Shown here piece by piece: positions 40,985-50,013 of a stretch of DNA of 64,000 nucleotides (position 1 is the stretch's first letter; the number at the start of each line of letters is the position of its first letter). The position numbers and the translations under genes were made by a program. Below the pieces are notes generated by a model, which was not told the DNA's origin, did no database searches, and was given only the letters and a program-made list of their open reading frames with translations. Source of the DNA: Prosthecobacter sp. (GTDB lineage: Bacteria; Verrucomicrobiota; Verrucomicrobiia; Verrucomicrobiales; Verrucomicrobiaceae); the NCBI RefSeq assembly GCF_034366625.1, contig NZ_JAXMIH010000023.1, forward strand, positions 310,001-374,000, in the 5' to 3' direction.

Positions 40985-42952
40985 CTATGAGTCAAGCCGG
41001 GCGTCGATGTCCTTCTCCAGCCAGGTCCACATGTTGACGAGACCCTCGGTGACTTTGACCTTCGCAGCGTTGAGTTCATCGCTGCTGAGCTTCTGGCCGG
41101 CGGCGGGAATGCTGCGGCCAAACATGTAGTATTTGATCTTCGGCTCGGTGCCGGAAGGACGTACGGCGAAGCTGCGTCCGTCGGCGAGATCGACAAAGAG
41201 CATTTTTTCCTTCGAGACGATGTCACCTTCCTCGTCCTTGATCTCGTCCTTGCGGAAATCGCGCACGTTGATGACGGCGGAGCCATCGACATCCTTCGGC
41301 GGATTGGAGCCGTAGCTGTCGGCCAGTTTGGCGATTTGCGCAGCACCGCTGGCACCTTCGAAGACCTTGCTCTGGTTCACTTCGAGGAAATAACCAATCT
41401 CGCAATAAACCTCATCAAGCAGGCCGACCACGGTGAGGCCGCGGCTGGCGGCGTAGGCGGCGAGTTCGGCGAACATGACCACGGCACCGTTGCCGTCTTT
41501 GTCGCGGCTGAAGTCATCGCCCATGTAGCCGTAGCTTTCCTCACCACCAAAGACGAGGAACTTGCTGTGCTTGAGGCGCGCTGCGCGGCTGTCGGCGGCG
41601 TTGAGGTCGCGATAGCGGTTCAAGATGTCGTTGGGCAGCGCGGCCTCGTATTTCGCGAGCTTCGAGCTGATCCATTTGAAGCCGGTGAGCGTGTTCACGC
41701 AGCCGATGTCGAATTTTGCGGCGATGGCGTCCTGCATCGGGCTGGTGACATAGGTTTTGAGGAAGACGGCATTCTTCTTGTTCGATTCGTTGAGGATGCC
41801 GAGCTCAAACATCGTCTTGAGTCGATACCAGCCCATGAGCGACCCGACTTGATTGCCGGTGAGCAAAACCATCTCGCCTTTGGCATCGCGCACGCCGACG
41901 CCCATGCGGTCGCAGTCAGGATCGGTGCCGATGACGATGTCCGCGCCTTCCTTGTTGGCGAGATCGACGGCCATCTTCAAAGCCGGTGCGTTTTCCGGGT
42001 TGGGTGATTTCACCGTGGGGAAGCGACCGTCGAGCACATCCTGCTCAGGCACGGTGAGGAAGTTGAAGCCGAGTTTTTTGAGCAGCACAGGCACCAAAAC
42101 ACCGCCGGCGCCATGCAGCGCGGTGAAGACGATCTTGAGCTTCTTGGCCTCCTCTTTTTGCAGGAGTTCGGGCTGCAGCATCATCGTTTCGACGCGGGCG
42201 AGGTACTTCTGATCCATCTCGTTGCCGAGCATGGTGAGCTTGCCGCGCTGGGCTTCGGGCAGGGAAACGTATTCCTCACCCTTGATGGCGTTCACTTCCT
42301 TGATGATGCCGGTGGCGTGCGGTTCGACGATGCCGGCACCGTCGTTGAAGTTCACCTTGTAGCCGTTATCATGCGCCGGGTTGTGCGAGGCGGTGAGCAT
42401 TACGCCTGCGTCGGCGCGAAGCTGGCGCACGGCGAAGGACATTTCCGGCGTGGCGCGGCAGCCGTCGAACAGATAAACATTGGCCCCATGATCCATCGCG
42501 ATCTTGGCGCAGAACTTCGCGAACTCGGGCGAGAAATGGCGTGTGTCGTGAGCGAAGACGACGCTCGGCTTGCCGGTGAGCTTTGCATTGGCGCGGTAGT
42601 TCTTGATGTACGTCACGAGGCCGCGGGTGGCGCGGCTCACGTTGTAGAAGTTCATCGCGTTGGTGCCGACGCAGGGCTGTTCCGGGCGCTGGTCCTCGGG
42701 AGCACTGCCGCGTTCGGCCTTCGTGACGATTTTGCCGATTGTGCGGCCGCGCAGGCCGCCGGTACCGAACTTCAGCGCCTGGAAGAAGCGGTCGTTGAGC
42801 TCCGCCCACTGGCCTGCGGCGGCGAGTTCCTCGATGCTGGCGCGGTACAGCGGATTGTCGCTGGCCGCGAGCAGGGCGCGGATGTTGTCGTGGCTGACGG
42901 CGAGGAGTTGCCCGGAATTGGCGGCGGCTTGGAGTTGGTCGGCAAGTGACAT
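40985..42952 (-). CDS. Phospho-sugar mutase (phosphoglucomutase/phosphomannomutase family)
   Basis: A protein of 655 residues from ATG 42952 (MSLADQLQAAANSGQLLAVS). The open frame upstream to 43117 is not part of the protein. Alpha-D-phosphohexomutase signatures are present: catalytic serine loop GVMLTASHNPAHDNGYKVNF, metal loop GTDPDCDRMGVGV, sugar-binding FGGEESYGYMG and phosphate-binding RPSGTEPKIKYY. The enzyme interconverts hexose 1- and 6-phosphates. An N-terminal part of about 60 residues (WAELNDRFFQALKFGTGGLR) resembles the PGM2/PGM2L1-like class, longer than the 450-residue bacterial PMM. It is transcribed away from the SPFH gene. Confidence 0.92.
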   Translation of the reverse strand: MSLADQLQAAANSGQLLAVSHDNIRALLAASDNPLYRASIEELAAAGQWAELNDRFFQALKFGTGGLRGRTIGKIVTKAERGSAPEDQRPEQPCVGTNAMNFYNVSRATRGLVTYIKNYRANAKLTGKPSVVFAHDTRHFSPEFAKFCAKIAMDHGANVYLFDGCRATPEMSFAVRQLRADAGVMLTASHNPAHDNGYKVNFNDGAGIVEPHATGIIKEVNAIKGEEYVSLPEAQRGKLTMLGNEMDQKYLARVETMMLQPELLQKEEAKKLKIVFTALHGAGGVLVPVLLKKLGFNFLTVPEQDVLDGRFPTVKSPNPENAPALKMAVDLANKEGADIVIGTDPDCDRMGVGVRDAKGEMVLLTGNQVGSLMGWYRLKTMFELGILNESNKKNAVFLKTYVTSPMQDAIAAKFDIGCVNTLTGFKWISSKLAKYEAALPNDILNRYRDLNAADSRAARLKHSKFLVFGGEESYGYMGDDFSRDKDGNGAVVMFAELAAYAASRGLTVVGLLDEVYCEIGYFLEVNQSKVFEGASGAAQIAKLADSYGSNPPKDVDGSAVINVRDFRKDEIKDEEGDIVSKEKMLFVDLADGRSFAVRPSGTEPKIKYYMFGRSIPAAGQKLSSDELNAAKVKVTEGLVNMWTWLEKDIDARLDS

Positions 42953-43121
42953 ACGAGGCGGAGATGTTAGCCAGCACATGAAGGAATCAAACGGCAATGC
43001 TGGCCATGCGGCTGAGAGCAGCCTTACAAAGCCTTGTCGAGAATTGCACTCGCCAAAGCGAAAGCCTTTCTCTACACTCCGCCCGCCTCGAAAAAAACCA
43101 AACACACACCTCTTCACGACT

Positions 43122-44189
43122 ATGGGCCTGATGGATTACCTCAAAGGACAGTTTCTGGAAATCATTCAGTGGACGGATGATTCACGCGACACGCTCTCCT
43201 GGCGCTTCCCGGACGAGGACAAGGAAATCAAGCGTGGCGCCCAGCTCATCGTGCGCGAGTCGCAGGTGGCGCAGTTTGTTTATCTCGGCGAGTTCGGCGA
43301 CACCTTCGGCCCCGGCAAGCATGACCTTGTCACGGACAACATCCCGATCCTCTCCACGCTCAAGGGCTGGAAGTACGGCTTTGAGTCGCCCTTCAAGGCG
43401 GACGTGTATTTCGTCAACACCCGCCTGTTCACCGGCAACAAGTGGGGCACGAGCAACCCCATCATGATGCGCGACACCGATTTCGGCATTGTGCGCGTGC
43501 GGGCCTTCGGCACCTTCGATTTCAGGATCACGGATGTGAAGCTCTTCCTCAAAGAGGTGGCCGGTTCGGACCATCACTTCCGCCTTGATGAGTTTGCCGA
43601 CACGATGCGCAGCCGCATCATCAGCGTGTTTTCGGACGCGCTCGCCACCGCCAAGGTGCCGGTGCTCGATCTCGCGACGCGCTACTCCGAGCTTGGCGAG
43701 GCGCTGCTGCCGATCATCAATCCGATCACGCAGGGCAAGTACGGCATCGAGATCAGCAGCTTCGTGCTCGAAAACGCCAGCGTGCCGCCGGAAGTCGAGG
43801 CTGCTATCGACAAGCGCAGCAGCATGAGCGCCGTCGGCAATCTGAACGACTACGTGAAGTTCCAGATGGCCGAAGGCATGGCCAAAGGCGGCGGCGGACC
43901 CGCCGGAGCCGCCGCGGAGATCGCGATGGGCTTTGGCATGGCGCAGCAGATGATGGCGCAGGGCGCGTTCAATGTGAATCCCGCCGCCGGTGCGGCCACA
44001 CCGCCGCCGCTTCCCGGTGCTACGGCTCCCGCCGTCGATATCCTGACGCCCGCCCAGGTTGCGCAAACACTCGGTGTCACCGAAGCAGATGTCATTTCCA
44101 GCATCGAAGGCGGTCAGATCAAGGCGAAGAAGATCGGCACGCAGTACCGCATCACCAAGGCGGCGCTCGACGAATTTCTGGCGCAGTAG
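43122..44189 (+). CDS. SPFH-domain protein with excisionase-type HTH tail
   Basis: A protein of 355 residues. Residues about 1-245 form an SPFH/band-7-like domain of the YdjI/virion-core type (MGLMDYLKGQFLEIIQWTDD, then SQVAQFVYLGEFGDTFGPGK, DFRITDVKLFLKEVAGSD, YGIEISSFVLENASVPPEVE). A Gly/Ala/Met-rich stretch (about 250-300) follows. Residues about 303-355 are a helix-turn-helix of the excisionase/MerR type (LTPAQVAQTLGVTEADVISS, KKIGTQYRITKAALDEFLAQ). In related proteins this C-terminal slot holds a zinc ribbon, so a DNA-binding-like tail is unusual. The start at 43122 follows from where homology begins; the open frame upstream to 42660 is antisense to the mutase gene. Function unknown. Confidence 0.85.
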   Translation: MGLMDYLKGQFLEIIQWTDDSRDTLSWRFPDEDKEIKRGAQLIVRESQVAQFVYLGEFGDTFGPGKHDLVTDNIPILSTLKGWKYGFESPFKADVYFVNTRLFTGNKWGTSNPIMMRDTDFGIVRVRAFGTFDFRITDVKLFLKEVAGSDHHFRLDEFADTMRSRIISVFSDALATAKVPVLDLATRYSELGEALLPIINPITQGKYGIEISSFVLENASVPPEVEAAIDKRSSMSAVGNLNDYVKFQMAEGMAKGGGGPAGAAAEIAMGFGMAQQMMAQGAFNVNPAAGAATPPPLPGATAPAVDILTPAQVAQTLGVTEADVISSIEGGQIKAKKIGTQYRITKAALDEFLAQ

Positions 44190-44198
44190 CAGGCACAC

Positions 44199-44252
44199 GG
44201 AGGGCAGCGTTCCGGCGCTGCCGACTTCGGCAAAGCGGAAGCTTTGCCCTCC
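44199..44252. repeat. Nested pair of intergenic hairpins
   Basis: Outer arms GGAGGGCA (44199-44206) and TGCCCTCC (44245-44252) are exact complements. Inside, GGCAGCG (44203-44209) pairs with CGCTGCC (44216-44222), and GGCAAAGC (44229-44236) pairs with GCTTTGCC (44241-44248) around a GGAA loop. Alternative folds share bases. It lies between the SPFH stop and the sulfatase gene and may be a terminator or a dispersed repeat. The rest of the 173-base gap shows nothing else. Confidence 0.6.
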
Positions 44253-44362
44253 ATGAAGTTGAATTGCGCCTGGAATGGATGAAGGCGCGATGAAAGCCGC
44301 CGTGCATCCCGGCGTTTCTGGCGGCACGGCGGGTCTGCGCCTTCTGACCCAGACGTGCCTCC

Positions 44363-45694
44363 ATGAAATTCATCCTCATCCGCGCTCTCTTCCTCTCGTT
44401 GTTCGGTCCCGGAGGCGCAGCATCTTTTGCAGCCACGCCGCCGCCCAACATCGTCTTCGTCCTGGCCGACGACTATGGGATCAACGGCGTGGGCTGCTAC
44501 GGCTCGGACTGCTTCAAAGGGAAGACACCGAACATCGACGCGCTCGCGAAGTCGGGTCTGCGCTTTGAACAAGGTTACTCGATGCCGACGTGCAATCCGT
44601 CACGCTGCGCATTGATGACGGGGCGCTACGGCTTTCGCACGGGCAATAAGCCCTCCTTCAAGACCGAGCCGTCCGTCGCGAAGCTGCTCAAACAGGCGGG
44701 ATATGCTACCGGCATGGCGGGCAAGTGGCGGCAGATGGCGGACACGCCGGGCGACTGGGGTTTTGACGAGTACCTGACCGATCCTGAGGCGAGCGGTTAT
44801 TTCTGGGAGACGACGTACACGAAGAATGGTCAGGAAGTGAAGACAGAGAAGCCCATCTTTTATCCTGACGTGTGCCTGGAGTTCGCCGTGGACTTTTTTC
44901 AGCGTCATCGCGAGCAGCCGTTCTTCTTCTACTATCCCACACACCTGATTCACAATCCCATCGTGCGCACGCCGGACAGCAAGGCCGACACTACGGATCC
45001 AGACGCGCTCTATGAGGACAACGTGGCGTATATGGACAAGGAGCTTGGCAAACTGGTCGCCGCATTGGACCGGCTGGGTCTGCGGGAGCGGACGCTGATT
45101 GTCTTCGCCGGCGACAATGGCACGGCCAAGTATGGGCACGAGAAAGGCACCATCGGCGGTCGTCTGATCAACGGCATGAAGGCCAGCATGCAGGAAGGCG
45201 GCAGCCGCGTGCCGCTCATCGCGAACTGGAAAGGCACCATCTCGGAAAATCGTGTGCTGCCGGATCTCGTGGACTTCACGGACCTGCTGCCCACGTTTGC
45301 CGAACTCGGCGGCGCTCCACTGCCCGCCGATGTGATCTTCGATGGCCGCAGCTTCGCGCCACAACTGCGCGGAGAGAAAGGCAGCCCGAGTGAGTGGGTC
45401 TATGTGGAGCACAACACCGCGCCCGAGTGGTATGTCCGCGAGCAGGGCTGGAAACTGACTCACCAAGGTGAGTTGTTCGACATGAGCGATGCGCCATTCG
45501 TCGAGAAACCCGTGACCGCCGACGGTCAAAGCGAAGCTGCTTCTGCCGCACGTCTGCGTTTGCAGGCCGTCCTCGCCAAACTCGATCCCGCCTCCGGCCA
45601 GCACGTCACACCCGCCGCGACGCCGAAGAAGAAAAAGAACAAGAAAAAGCCCAAAGTGGAACCTCAACAGGCCAAGCCGCCCGTGTCACCATGA
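44363..45694 (+). CDS. Exported sulfatase
   Basis: A protein of 443 residues with a signal peptide (MKFILIRALFLSLFGPGGAA). Sulfatase features: FVLADDYGINGVGCYGSD with the metal-binding Asp pair, formylglycine motif CNPSRCALMTGRYG at about residue 79, MAGKWRQM, and VFAGDNGTAKYGHEKG. The C-terminal 25 residues are Lys/Pro-rich (PKKKKNKKKPKVEPQQ). Its stop overlaps the start of the MBL-fold gene (ATGA), so the two are translationally coupled. The motif has Asn after the Cys, allowed in the CxPSR consensus. The substrate is unknown. Confidence 0.93.
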   Translation: MKFILIRALFLSLFGPGGAASFAATPPPNIVFVLADDYGINGVGCYGSDCFKGKTPNIDALAKSGLRFEQGYSMPTCNPSRCALMTGRYGFRTGNKPSFKTEPSVAKLLKQAGYATGMAGKWRQMADTPGDWGFDEYLTDPEASGYFWETTYTKNGQEVKTEKPIFYPDVCLEFAVDFFQRHREQPFFFYYPTHLIHNPIVRTPDSKADTTDPDALYEDNVAYMDKELGKLVAALDRLGLRERTLIVFAGDNGTAKYGHEKGTIGGRLINGMKASMQEGGSRVPLIANWKGTISENRVLPDLVDFTDLLPTFAELGGAPLPADVIFDGRSFAPQLRGEKGSPSEWVYVEHNTAPEWYVREQGWKLTHQGELFDMSDAPFVEKPVTADGQSEAASAARLRLQAVLAKLDPASGQHVTPAATPKKKKNKKKPKVEPQQAKPPVSP

Positions 45695-46824
45695 ATGACA
45701 TCACGCTCCGTTCCATCGCCCTGCTCGTGTCTGCTGTCAGCCTTTGCCACGCGCAGACGGTTCCGGTTTCGGACTCGATGACGCTGGATGAGATCGGGCG
45801 GGCGATGGAGGCGTATCCGCCGCGCTGGGAGTTTGGCGATCAGCGGGCGGCGATCACGGCGTCGCTGGACAAGCACATCACGGTGCAGATCCAGAAGGGC
45901 TGGACGATCCTGAGCAAGCGTCAGTTGAAACCGGTGCATGAGTTTTACCTCAAGCGCATGGACATCGGCCTCGACAAACTGGAGCGGACGCGGGTCACGT
46001 CGGGCGTTCATGCCTTCAAGTTCTACTCGTCGTCCTATGTCTTCAAGACGGCGCAGGGCACGGTGGCGGTGGAGTTTTCCCAGGGGCCGATCAACAACGG
46101 GGGCGAGCCGGAGACGCGCGATGAATACGGCAGCGGCTTCTACTGGCGGCCGGATCAGCGCGAGCGGCTGGCGAAGCTGGTGGATGTGTACCTCATCACG
46201 CACCGGCATCACGATCACTCGGACTACTCGTTGGCCCGGAGCATGACTGCCGCTGGCAAACCGATGATCTGCCCGGCGCAGCTCAAGACGATCTGGAAGG
46301 ACTTTGCCGACAAACTCACGGTGCCGGAGTACGGCAAGGTACAGAAGTTGGGTCCGGTGGAGATCTTCACGATGCTGGGCTCGCAGATGTCGCGCAATGA
46401 ACCGACGGGCATCGGCACCGAGCGTCGCGGTGTGCCGAACCCGGAAAACCCGGAGCGTGATTCGGAGACGATCTGCTATCTCTTCAAGCTGGCCGGCATC
46501 ACCTTCATCACCTGCGGCGAGAATCATGTGCCGGCGGTTGAATGGCTGAAGCAGGGCATCGCCCAAGGTTTCAAACCAAACGTGTGCATGTCGTTGGGTC
46601 AGTTCCAGGGCGACCGTGCGATGTCTGCCGCGCTGAAAACGATGAAGCCGCTCTTCCGCCTGCCATTGCACGAATACGAGATGATGCACGGTGGCGGCGG
46701 CAACCGCACCGGCCCGCTGATGCAGGGCCGCAACCGCGCCGCCTTCGACAAACACCAAGTAATGCCGCTGCTGTGGGGAGAGGATTTTCTCATCACGGAT
46801 GATGCTGTGGCATTCACGAGGTGA
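45691..46824 (+). CDS. Exported MBL-fold metallohydrolase-like protein
   Basis: A protein of 377 residues with a signal peptide (MNDITLRSIALLVSAVSLCHA). The metallo-beta-lactamase-fold zinc motif appears as ITHRHHDHSDYS near residue 170, and a later ITCGENHVP could supply the next His. A C-terminal LPLHEYEMMHGGGGNRTGP has a further His. The first 100 residues contain no known domain. Some MBL-fold proteins act as lactonases or sulfatases. It is coupled to the sulfatase upstream (ATGA overlap) and lies 40 bases before the toroid-like protein, suggesting one glycan-degrading operon. Confidence 0.82.
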   Translation: MNDITLRSIALLVSAVSLCHAQTVPVSDSMTLDEIGRAMEAYPPRWEFGDQRAAITASLDKHITVQIQKGWTILSKRQLKPVHEFYLKRMDIGLDKLERTRVTSGVHAFKFYSSSYVFKTAQGTVAVEFSQGPINNGGEPETRDEYGSGFYWRPDQRERLAKLVDVYLITHRHHDHSDYSLARSMTAAGKPMICPAQLKTIWKDFADKLTVPEYGKVQKLGPVEIFTMLGSQMSRNEPTGIGTERRGVPNPENPERDSETICYLFKLAGITFITCGENHVPAVEWLKQGIAQGFKPNVCMSLGQFQGDRAMSAALKTMKPLFRLPLHEYEMMHGGGGNRTGPLMQGRNRAAFDKHQVMPLLWGEDFLITDDAVAFTR

Positions 46825-46864
46825 TGAAGAACCGTCCGCCTGATTACGATTAGCCTTCTTCACC

Positions 46865-48469
46865 ATGAACATGCGTACCACCGGATCACAGATGCTGTTT
46901 TTTGTTTTCCTCTCCGTCTGCGGAACTGGACTCGCCGCCGCTCCGGCGGACCAGCCGGATCTCCTCGGCATCGTGCGGCGATATGCGGACGCGATGATCG
47001 ACCAAAGCCGCTCGCAGTTGCCGGAGCCAAAGTCGCCGCTGTTTCCCATCGTGCTGACACGGGACACTTTTCAGATTCCGCCGGGGAAGGTCGGCAATCT
47101 GGTGACGGCTCGGGTGCCGCAGGAGTTCAAGAACATCGCCAACGTGCATCACGACCTGAACCTGTATCAGGTGCTGCATGCGCTCACGAAGCTGACGGGC
47201 GAGGCAAAGTATGCCGCTGAGGCGGACCGGGTGATCGGCTACTTTTTGAAGAACTGCCAGGAGCCGAAATACGGCTTCTACTGCTGGGGCGAGCATCTCG
47301 GCTGGGACTTGCTGCGCAATGCACCGGGTGGCAACCCGACCACCGGGCCCTACACGGACCAGATCCATGAGTTTTACCGGCCGTGGATTTTCTGGGAGAA
47401 GTCGTTCAGCATCGCGCCGGAGCAGTGTCTGCGTTTCGCGCAGGCGCTGTGGCGGCATCAGGTGGATCACACGAAGAAGCCGATCTCTTTCTCGCGACAC
47501 GCGATGATCTCCAGCAAGACCCCAAGCCGACGCGGCATGGATTTCCCACGCCACGGCGGCTTTTACATCGCCACCTGGGCTGCGGCTTACAAGCACAAGG
47601 CTGATCCTGAGATGCTGCAAGCGGTCGAGGAGATGGTGACCTTCTACGAGTCGCGTCGCGATCCGACGTCAGGCGCGATCCCGCACGGCTCGGGTGACTT
47701 TGCCTTCGACCGGAACGGCAAGCGTACCCAATACATCTACTCGCAGAGTCCCGTGGCGCTCGCCATCGAGCTGGAGGCCGCCGCACCCGCCATGCCCGAG
47801 GCGCTGCGGCAGCGGATGCTCGCGCTGGCGAAAAGCGCCGACGCCTCCTTCCTCGCGATGGCGCATGATCCGGGTCCGGGAGGAAAAGGCTTCATTCTCT
47901 TCGCCGATCCGAAGACGCTCGCGCCGACGGAGTACTGGCTGACAAAGGAGGAGCTGGATCTCGGTCTGCCACCGCGCCGCATTCCCTACACCGGCGGCTG
48001 GCGCTCCTCTTACACCGGCCAGCATCCGCACACCTGGGTCGTGCCCTCGCTCATCGCGCGCTTTCAGCAGACGGGCAATGTAGGCTACAAAAAGCTGCTG
48101 CTCGCCTGTGCCGACAACTATCTCACCGCCGATCCCGACGCCGCGCTCAACGAAAAGCCCGCGACCAAGGGTGAGCGCAAGCCCGACATCGAAGCGGGAT
48201 CCATCGGCAACGCGATCATCCTCTTGAATGCCGCCTTCAAGATGACGCAGGATAACAAATACCTCGCCCGTGCCGAATGGTTCGCCACCTGGGGCGCGAA
48301 GAAGTTCTGGCCGGACGACAGCCCGCTGCCCCGCGCCTCCGTGCGCGAGAACGTCTATTCCGCCGCATCACGCTGCGACACTCTCGCGATGGCAATGCTG
48401 CACACTTCGCTGTTGCGCCATCAGCCGGAGCGCGAAAAGGAAGTGAGCCTGATCGCCACGGATCGGTGA
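46865..48469 (+). CDS. Exported alpha/alpha-toroid-like protein, possibly polysaccharide-active
   Basis: A protein of 534 residues with a signal peptide (MNMRTTGSQMLFFVFLSVCG). The rest is a series of helices with conserved aromatic and His motifs (NVHHDLNLYQVLHALTKLTG, YGFYCWGEHLGWDLL, DFPRHGGFYIATWAAAY, PHTWVVPSLIARFQQ), resembling six-hairpin or (alpha/alpha) toroid glycan-active enzymes. No exact family is identified. The last 18 codons (LRHQPEREKEVSLIATDR) are repeated 555 bases downstream, where the copy continues GAKLFASTFRTQT before stopping. So the C-terminus here may have been cut short by an insertion. It belongs to the sulfatase-MBL operon. Confidence 0.8.
   Translation: MNMRTTGSQMLFFVFLSVCGTGLAAAPADQPDLLGIVRRYADAMIDQSRSQLPEPKSPLFPIVLTRDTFQIPPGKVGNLVTARVPQEFKNIANVHHDLNLYQVLHALTKLTGEAKYAAEADRVIGYFLKNCQEPKYGFYCWGEHLGWDLLRNAPGGNPTTGPYTDQIHEFYRPWIFWEKSFSIAPEQCLRFAQALWRHQVDHTKKPISFSRHAMISSKTPSRRGMDFPRHGGFYIATWAAAYKHKADPEMLQAVEEMVTFYESRRDPTSGAIPHGSGDFAFDRNGKRTQYIYSQSPVALAIELEAAAPAMPEALRQRMLALAKSADASFLAMAHDPGPGGKGFILFADPKTLAPTEYWLTKEELDLGLPPRRIPYTGGWRSSYTGQHPHTWVVPSLIARFQQTGNVGYKKLLLACADNYLTADPDAALNEKPATKGERKPDIEAGSIGNAIILLNAAFKMTQDNKYLARAEWFATWGAKKFWPDDSPLPRASVRENVYSAASRCDTLAMAMLHTSLLRHQPEREKEVSLIATDR
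48414..48469 (+). repeat. Direct repeat, left copy (end of the toroid-like gene)
   Basis: Fifty-six bases at the end of the 46865-48469 gene match 48969-49024 with three mismatches. In this copy the last codon is TGA; in the other it is GGA. The copies are 555 bases apart and flank a small pseudogene, consistent with an insertion that duplicated the gene's 3' end. Confidence 0.85.
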
Positions 48470-48517
48470 TCGCATGACGGTGCTTGCATCCCGAACCTGC
48501 CATCAAACAACACCGAC

Positions 48518-48949
48518 ATGCACTTTGAAATCGACGATGAATTCCTGCGACAGTTCGAGGACCAGTCGCTTCCACTCGAATGCTGGAATCACCGCGCGCA
48601 TCTCAAGATCGCCTACCTCCAGCTCACACGTTTCCCTTTCGATGAAGCACTGTGTCGGATGCGCGCAGGCATTCGCGCCTACAATGCCGCGCGAGGCATC
48701 GCCGACACCCCGACGGGCGGCTATCACGAGACGATGACTCAGGCTTAGTTCAAACTCGTCCACACCACGCTCCGCCAGTTCGGCCCCGCCGCTTCCGCCG
48801 ATGCCTTCCTCGACGCCCAGACCCAGCTCACGCAAAAGCGCACCCTTCTCCTGTTCTACTCCCGTGACCTCATCATGTCACCCGAGGCCAAGGCGACATT
48901 CATCGCACCCGACCTCGCTCCCTTGCCGCGACCCTTGACCGACTCCTAG
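48518..48949 (+). pseudogene. Broken small gene with one in-frame amber codon
   Basis: From ATG 48518 the frame reads MHFEIDDEFLRQFEDQSLPL, WNHRAHLKIAYLQLTRF, then GGYHETMTQA and TAG at 48746-48748. After the TAG the same frame continues FKLVHTTLRQFG, QLTQKRTLLLFYSRDLIM and ends at TAG 48947-48949, 143 codons in all. The amber codon sits where a Trp codon (TGG) would fit the YHETxTxAW-like context, so one base change explains the break. The WNHRAHLKIAY and YHET motifs resemble an uncharacterised bacterial family with a conserved His-rich start. No function is known. It lies between the two copies of the 56-base direct repeat. Confidence 0.75.
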
Positions 48950-48968
48950 CGCCTCGCTCTGGCGATGC

Positions 48969-49024
48969 TGCGCCATCAGCCAGAGCGCGAAAAGGAAGTG
49001 AGCCTGATCGCCACGGACCGGGGA
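48969..49024 (+). repeat. Direct repeat, right copy (orphan 3' fragment)
   Basis: This copy of the 48414-48469 repeat continues the reading frame of the toroid-like protein for 14 codons (GAKLFASTFRTQT) to TGA at 49061-49063. It is probably the original end of the gene, cut away from it by the inserted 555 bases. The bases from 49064 to 49158 are AT-rich and hold no gene; they probably include the promoter of the restriction gene. Confidence 0.8.
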
Positions 49025-49158
49025 GCGAAGTTGTTCGCCTCCACCTTTCGCACGCAGACTTGATGATGGGTTGACCGCCTGTATCGCTAAGCGAAGCAGC
49101 CCCCTGTTAAATGAGCTTTTGAAATGACAATATCTCAAGTACACTCCACGCCATCACG

Positions 49159-50013
49159 ATGACCCCCGAACAATTCCTCAAACACCTCCAGGAGCATGCG
49201 TCCTCGTTCGCCAAGGCCGTTGCCACCAACGAGGGAGAGTGGATCATCAAGGGGTTCATCGACGTTTATCAGCGCGTTTATTCCATCTCGGTTGACACGA
49301 AGATTGTTTCGAAGGTGTTGGAACTGCTCTTGTTCCCGATGTTCGTCGAGTTCGCCAAGAAACACGGATTGGAAATTGAGCTGTGCCAGCACCAAAATTT
49401 CTATCCCGACCTGACCTTCACGCACAAAGCATCTGGCAATCGGTTCGCGGTGGACATCAAGAGCACCTACCGGGAAAGCGAAACCAAAGTGAATGGCATG
49501 ACGCTCGGTGCGTTCACCGGCTATTTCAGGAATCGGGATAGCAACAAGAACACCCTCTACCCGTACAGCCAATACGCTGCGCACTTCGTTCTGGGAGTCA
49601 TCTACACCAAGTGCGACGACGTGGCGGATGAGAGAAAGCAGTTCTCTCTTGCCGACCTCGCCAAGATTCCGTCCGTCATCAAAGACTTCGAGTTCTTCGC
49701 TCAACCGAAGTTCCGTATTGCGACAGCCCGGCCTGGAAGTGGAAACACCAAGAACATCGGGTCAGCCGACAGCATCGCCACATTGATCAGTGGCTCCGGC
49801 CCGTTTGCCTCGCTGGGCGAAGAGGTTTACGACGACTACTGGATGTTCTACCTCACGCGGGACATGGCCGAGGCGGTGGGAGTGAAGCGTCCATACATGA
49901 ATCTGAAGACTTACTTGGAATACAAGCAGAGGGGAAGCGACACGCTGAAGGCACACGAAAAGGAGATCGCGAACCTCGCCGAGGATGAACCCGAAATTGA
50001 GGAGGCCGAATGA
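49159..50013 (+). CDS. Type II restriction endonuclease, EcoRV family
   Basis: A protein of 284 residues, longer than EcoRV (about 245). The PD-D/ExK catalytic site is Asp84 in NFYPDLTF with Asp99 and Lys101 in FAVDIKSTY; Glu55 in VDTKIVSKVLELLLFP matches EcoRV Glu45. The recognition loop of EcoRV (GSGNT) is repeated at residues 193-197 in RPGSGNTKNIGS, and the HQNFYPD region corresponds to its Q-loop. These matches make GATATC the likely target, by inference. The extra C-terminal 40 residues are acidic and charged. The gene ends in an ATGA overlap with the methylase. Base composition here is visibly more AT-rich than the surroundings, suggesting transfer. Confidence 0.92.
   Translation: MTPEQFLKHLQEHASSFAKAVATNEGEWIIKGFIDVYQRVYSISVDTKIVSKVLELLLFPMFVEFAKKHGLEIELCQHQNFYPDLTFTHKASGNRFAVDIKSTYRESETKVNGMTLGAFTGYFRNRDSNKNTLYPYSQYAAHFVLGVIYTKCDDVADERKQFSLADLAKIPSVIKDFEFFAQPKFRIATARPGSGNTKNIGSADSIATLISGSGPFASLGEEVYDDYWMFYLTRDMAEAVGVKRPYMNLKTYLEYKQRGSDTLKAHEKEIANLAEDEPEIEEAE

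Noticed and set aside
48746..48748. TAG in the small gene read as pyrrolysine
   Set aside because: No pyl genes are in the window, the organism type is not known to use pyrrolysine, and a Trp to stop change explains it.
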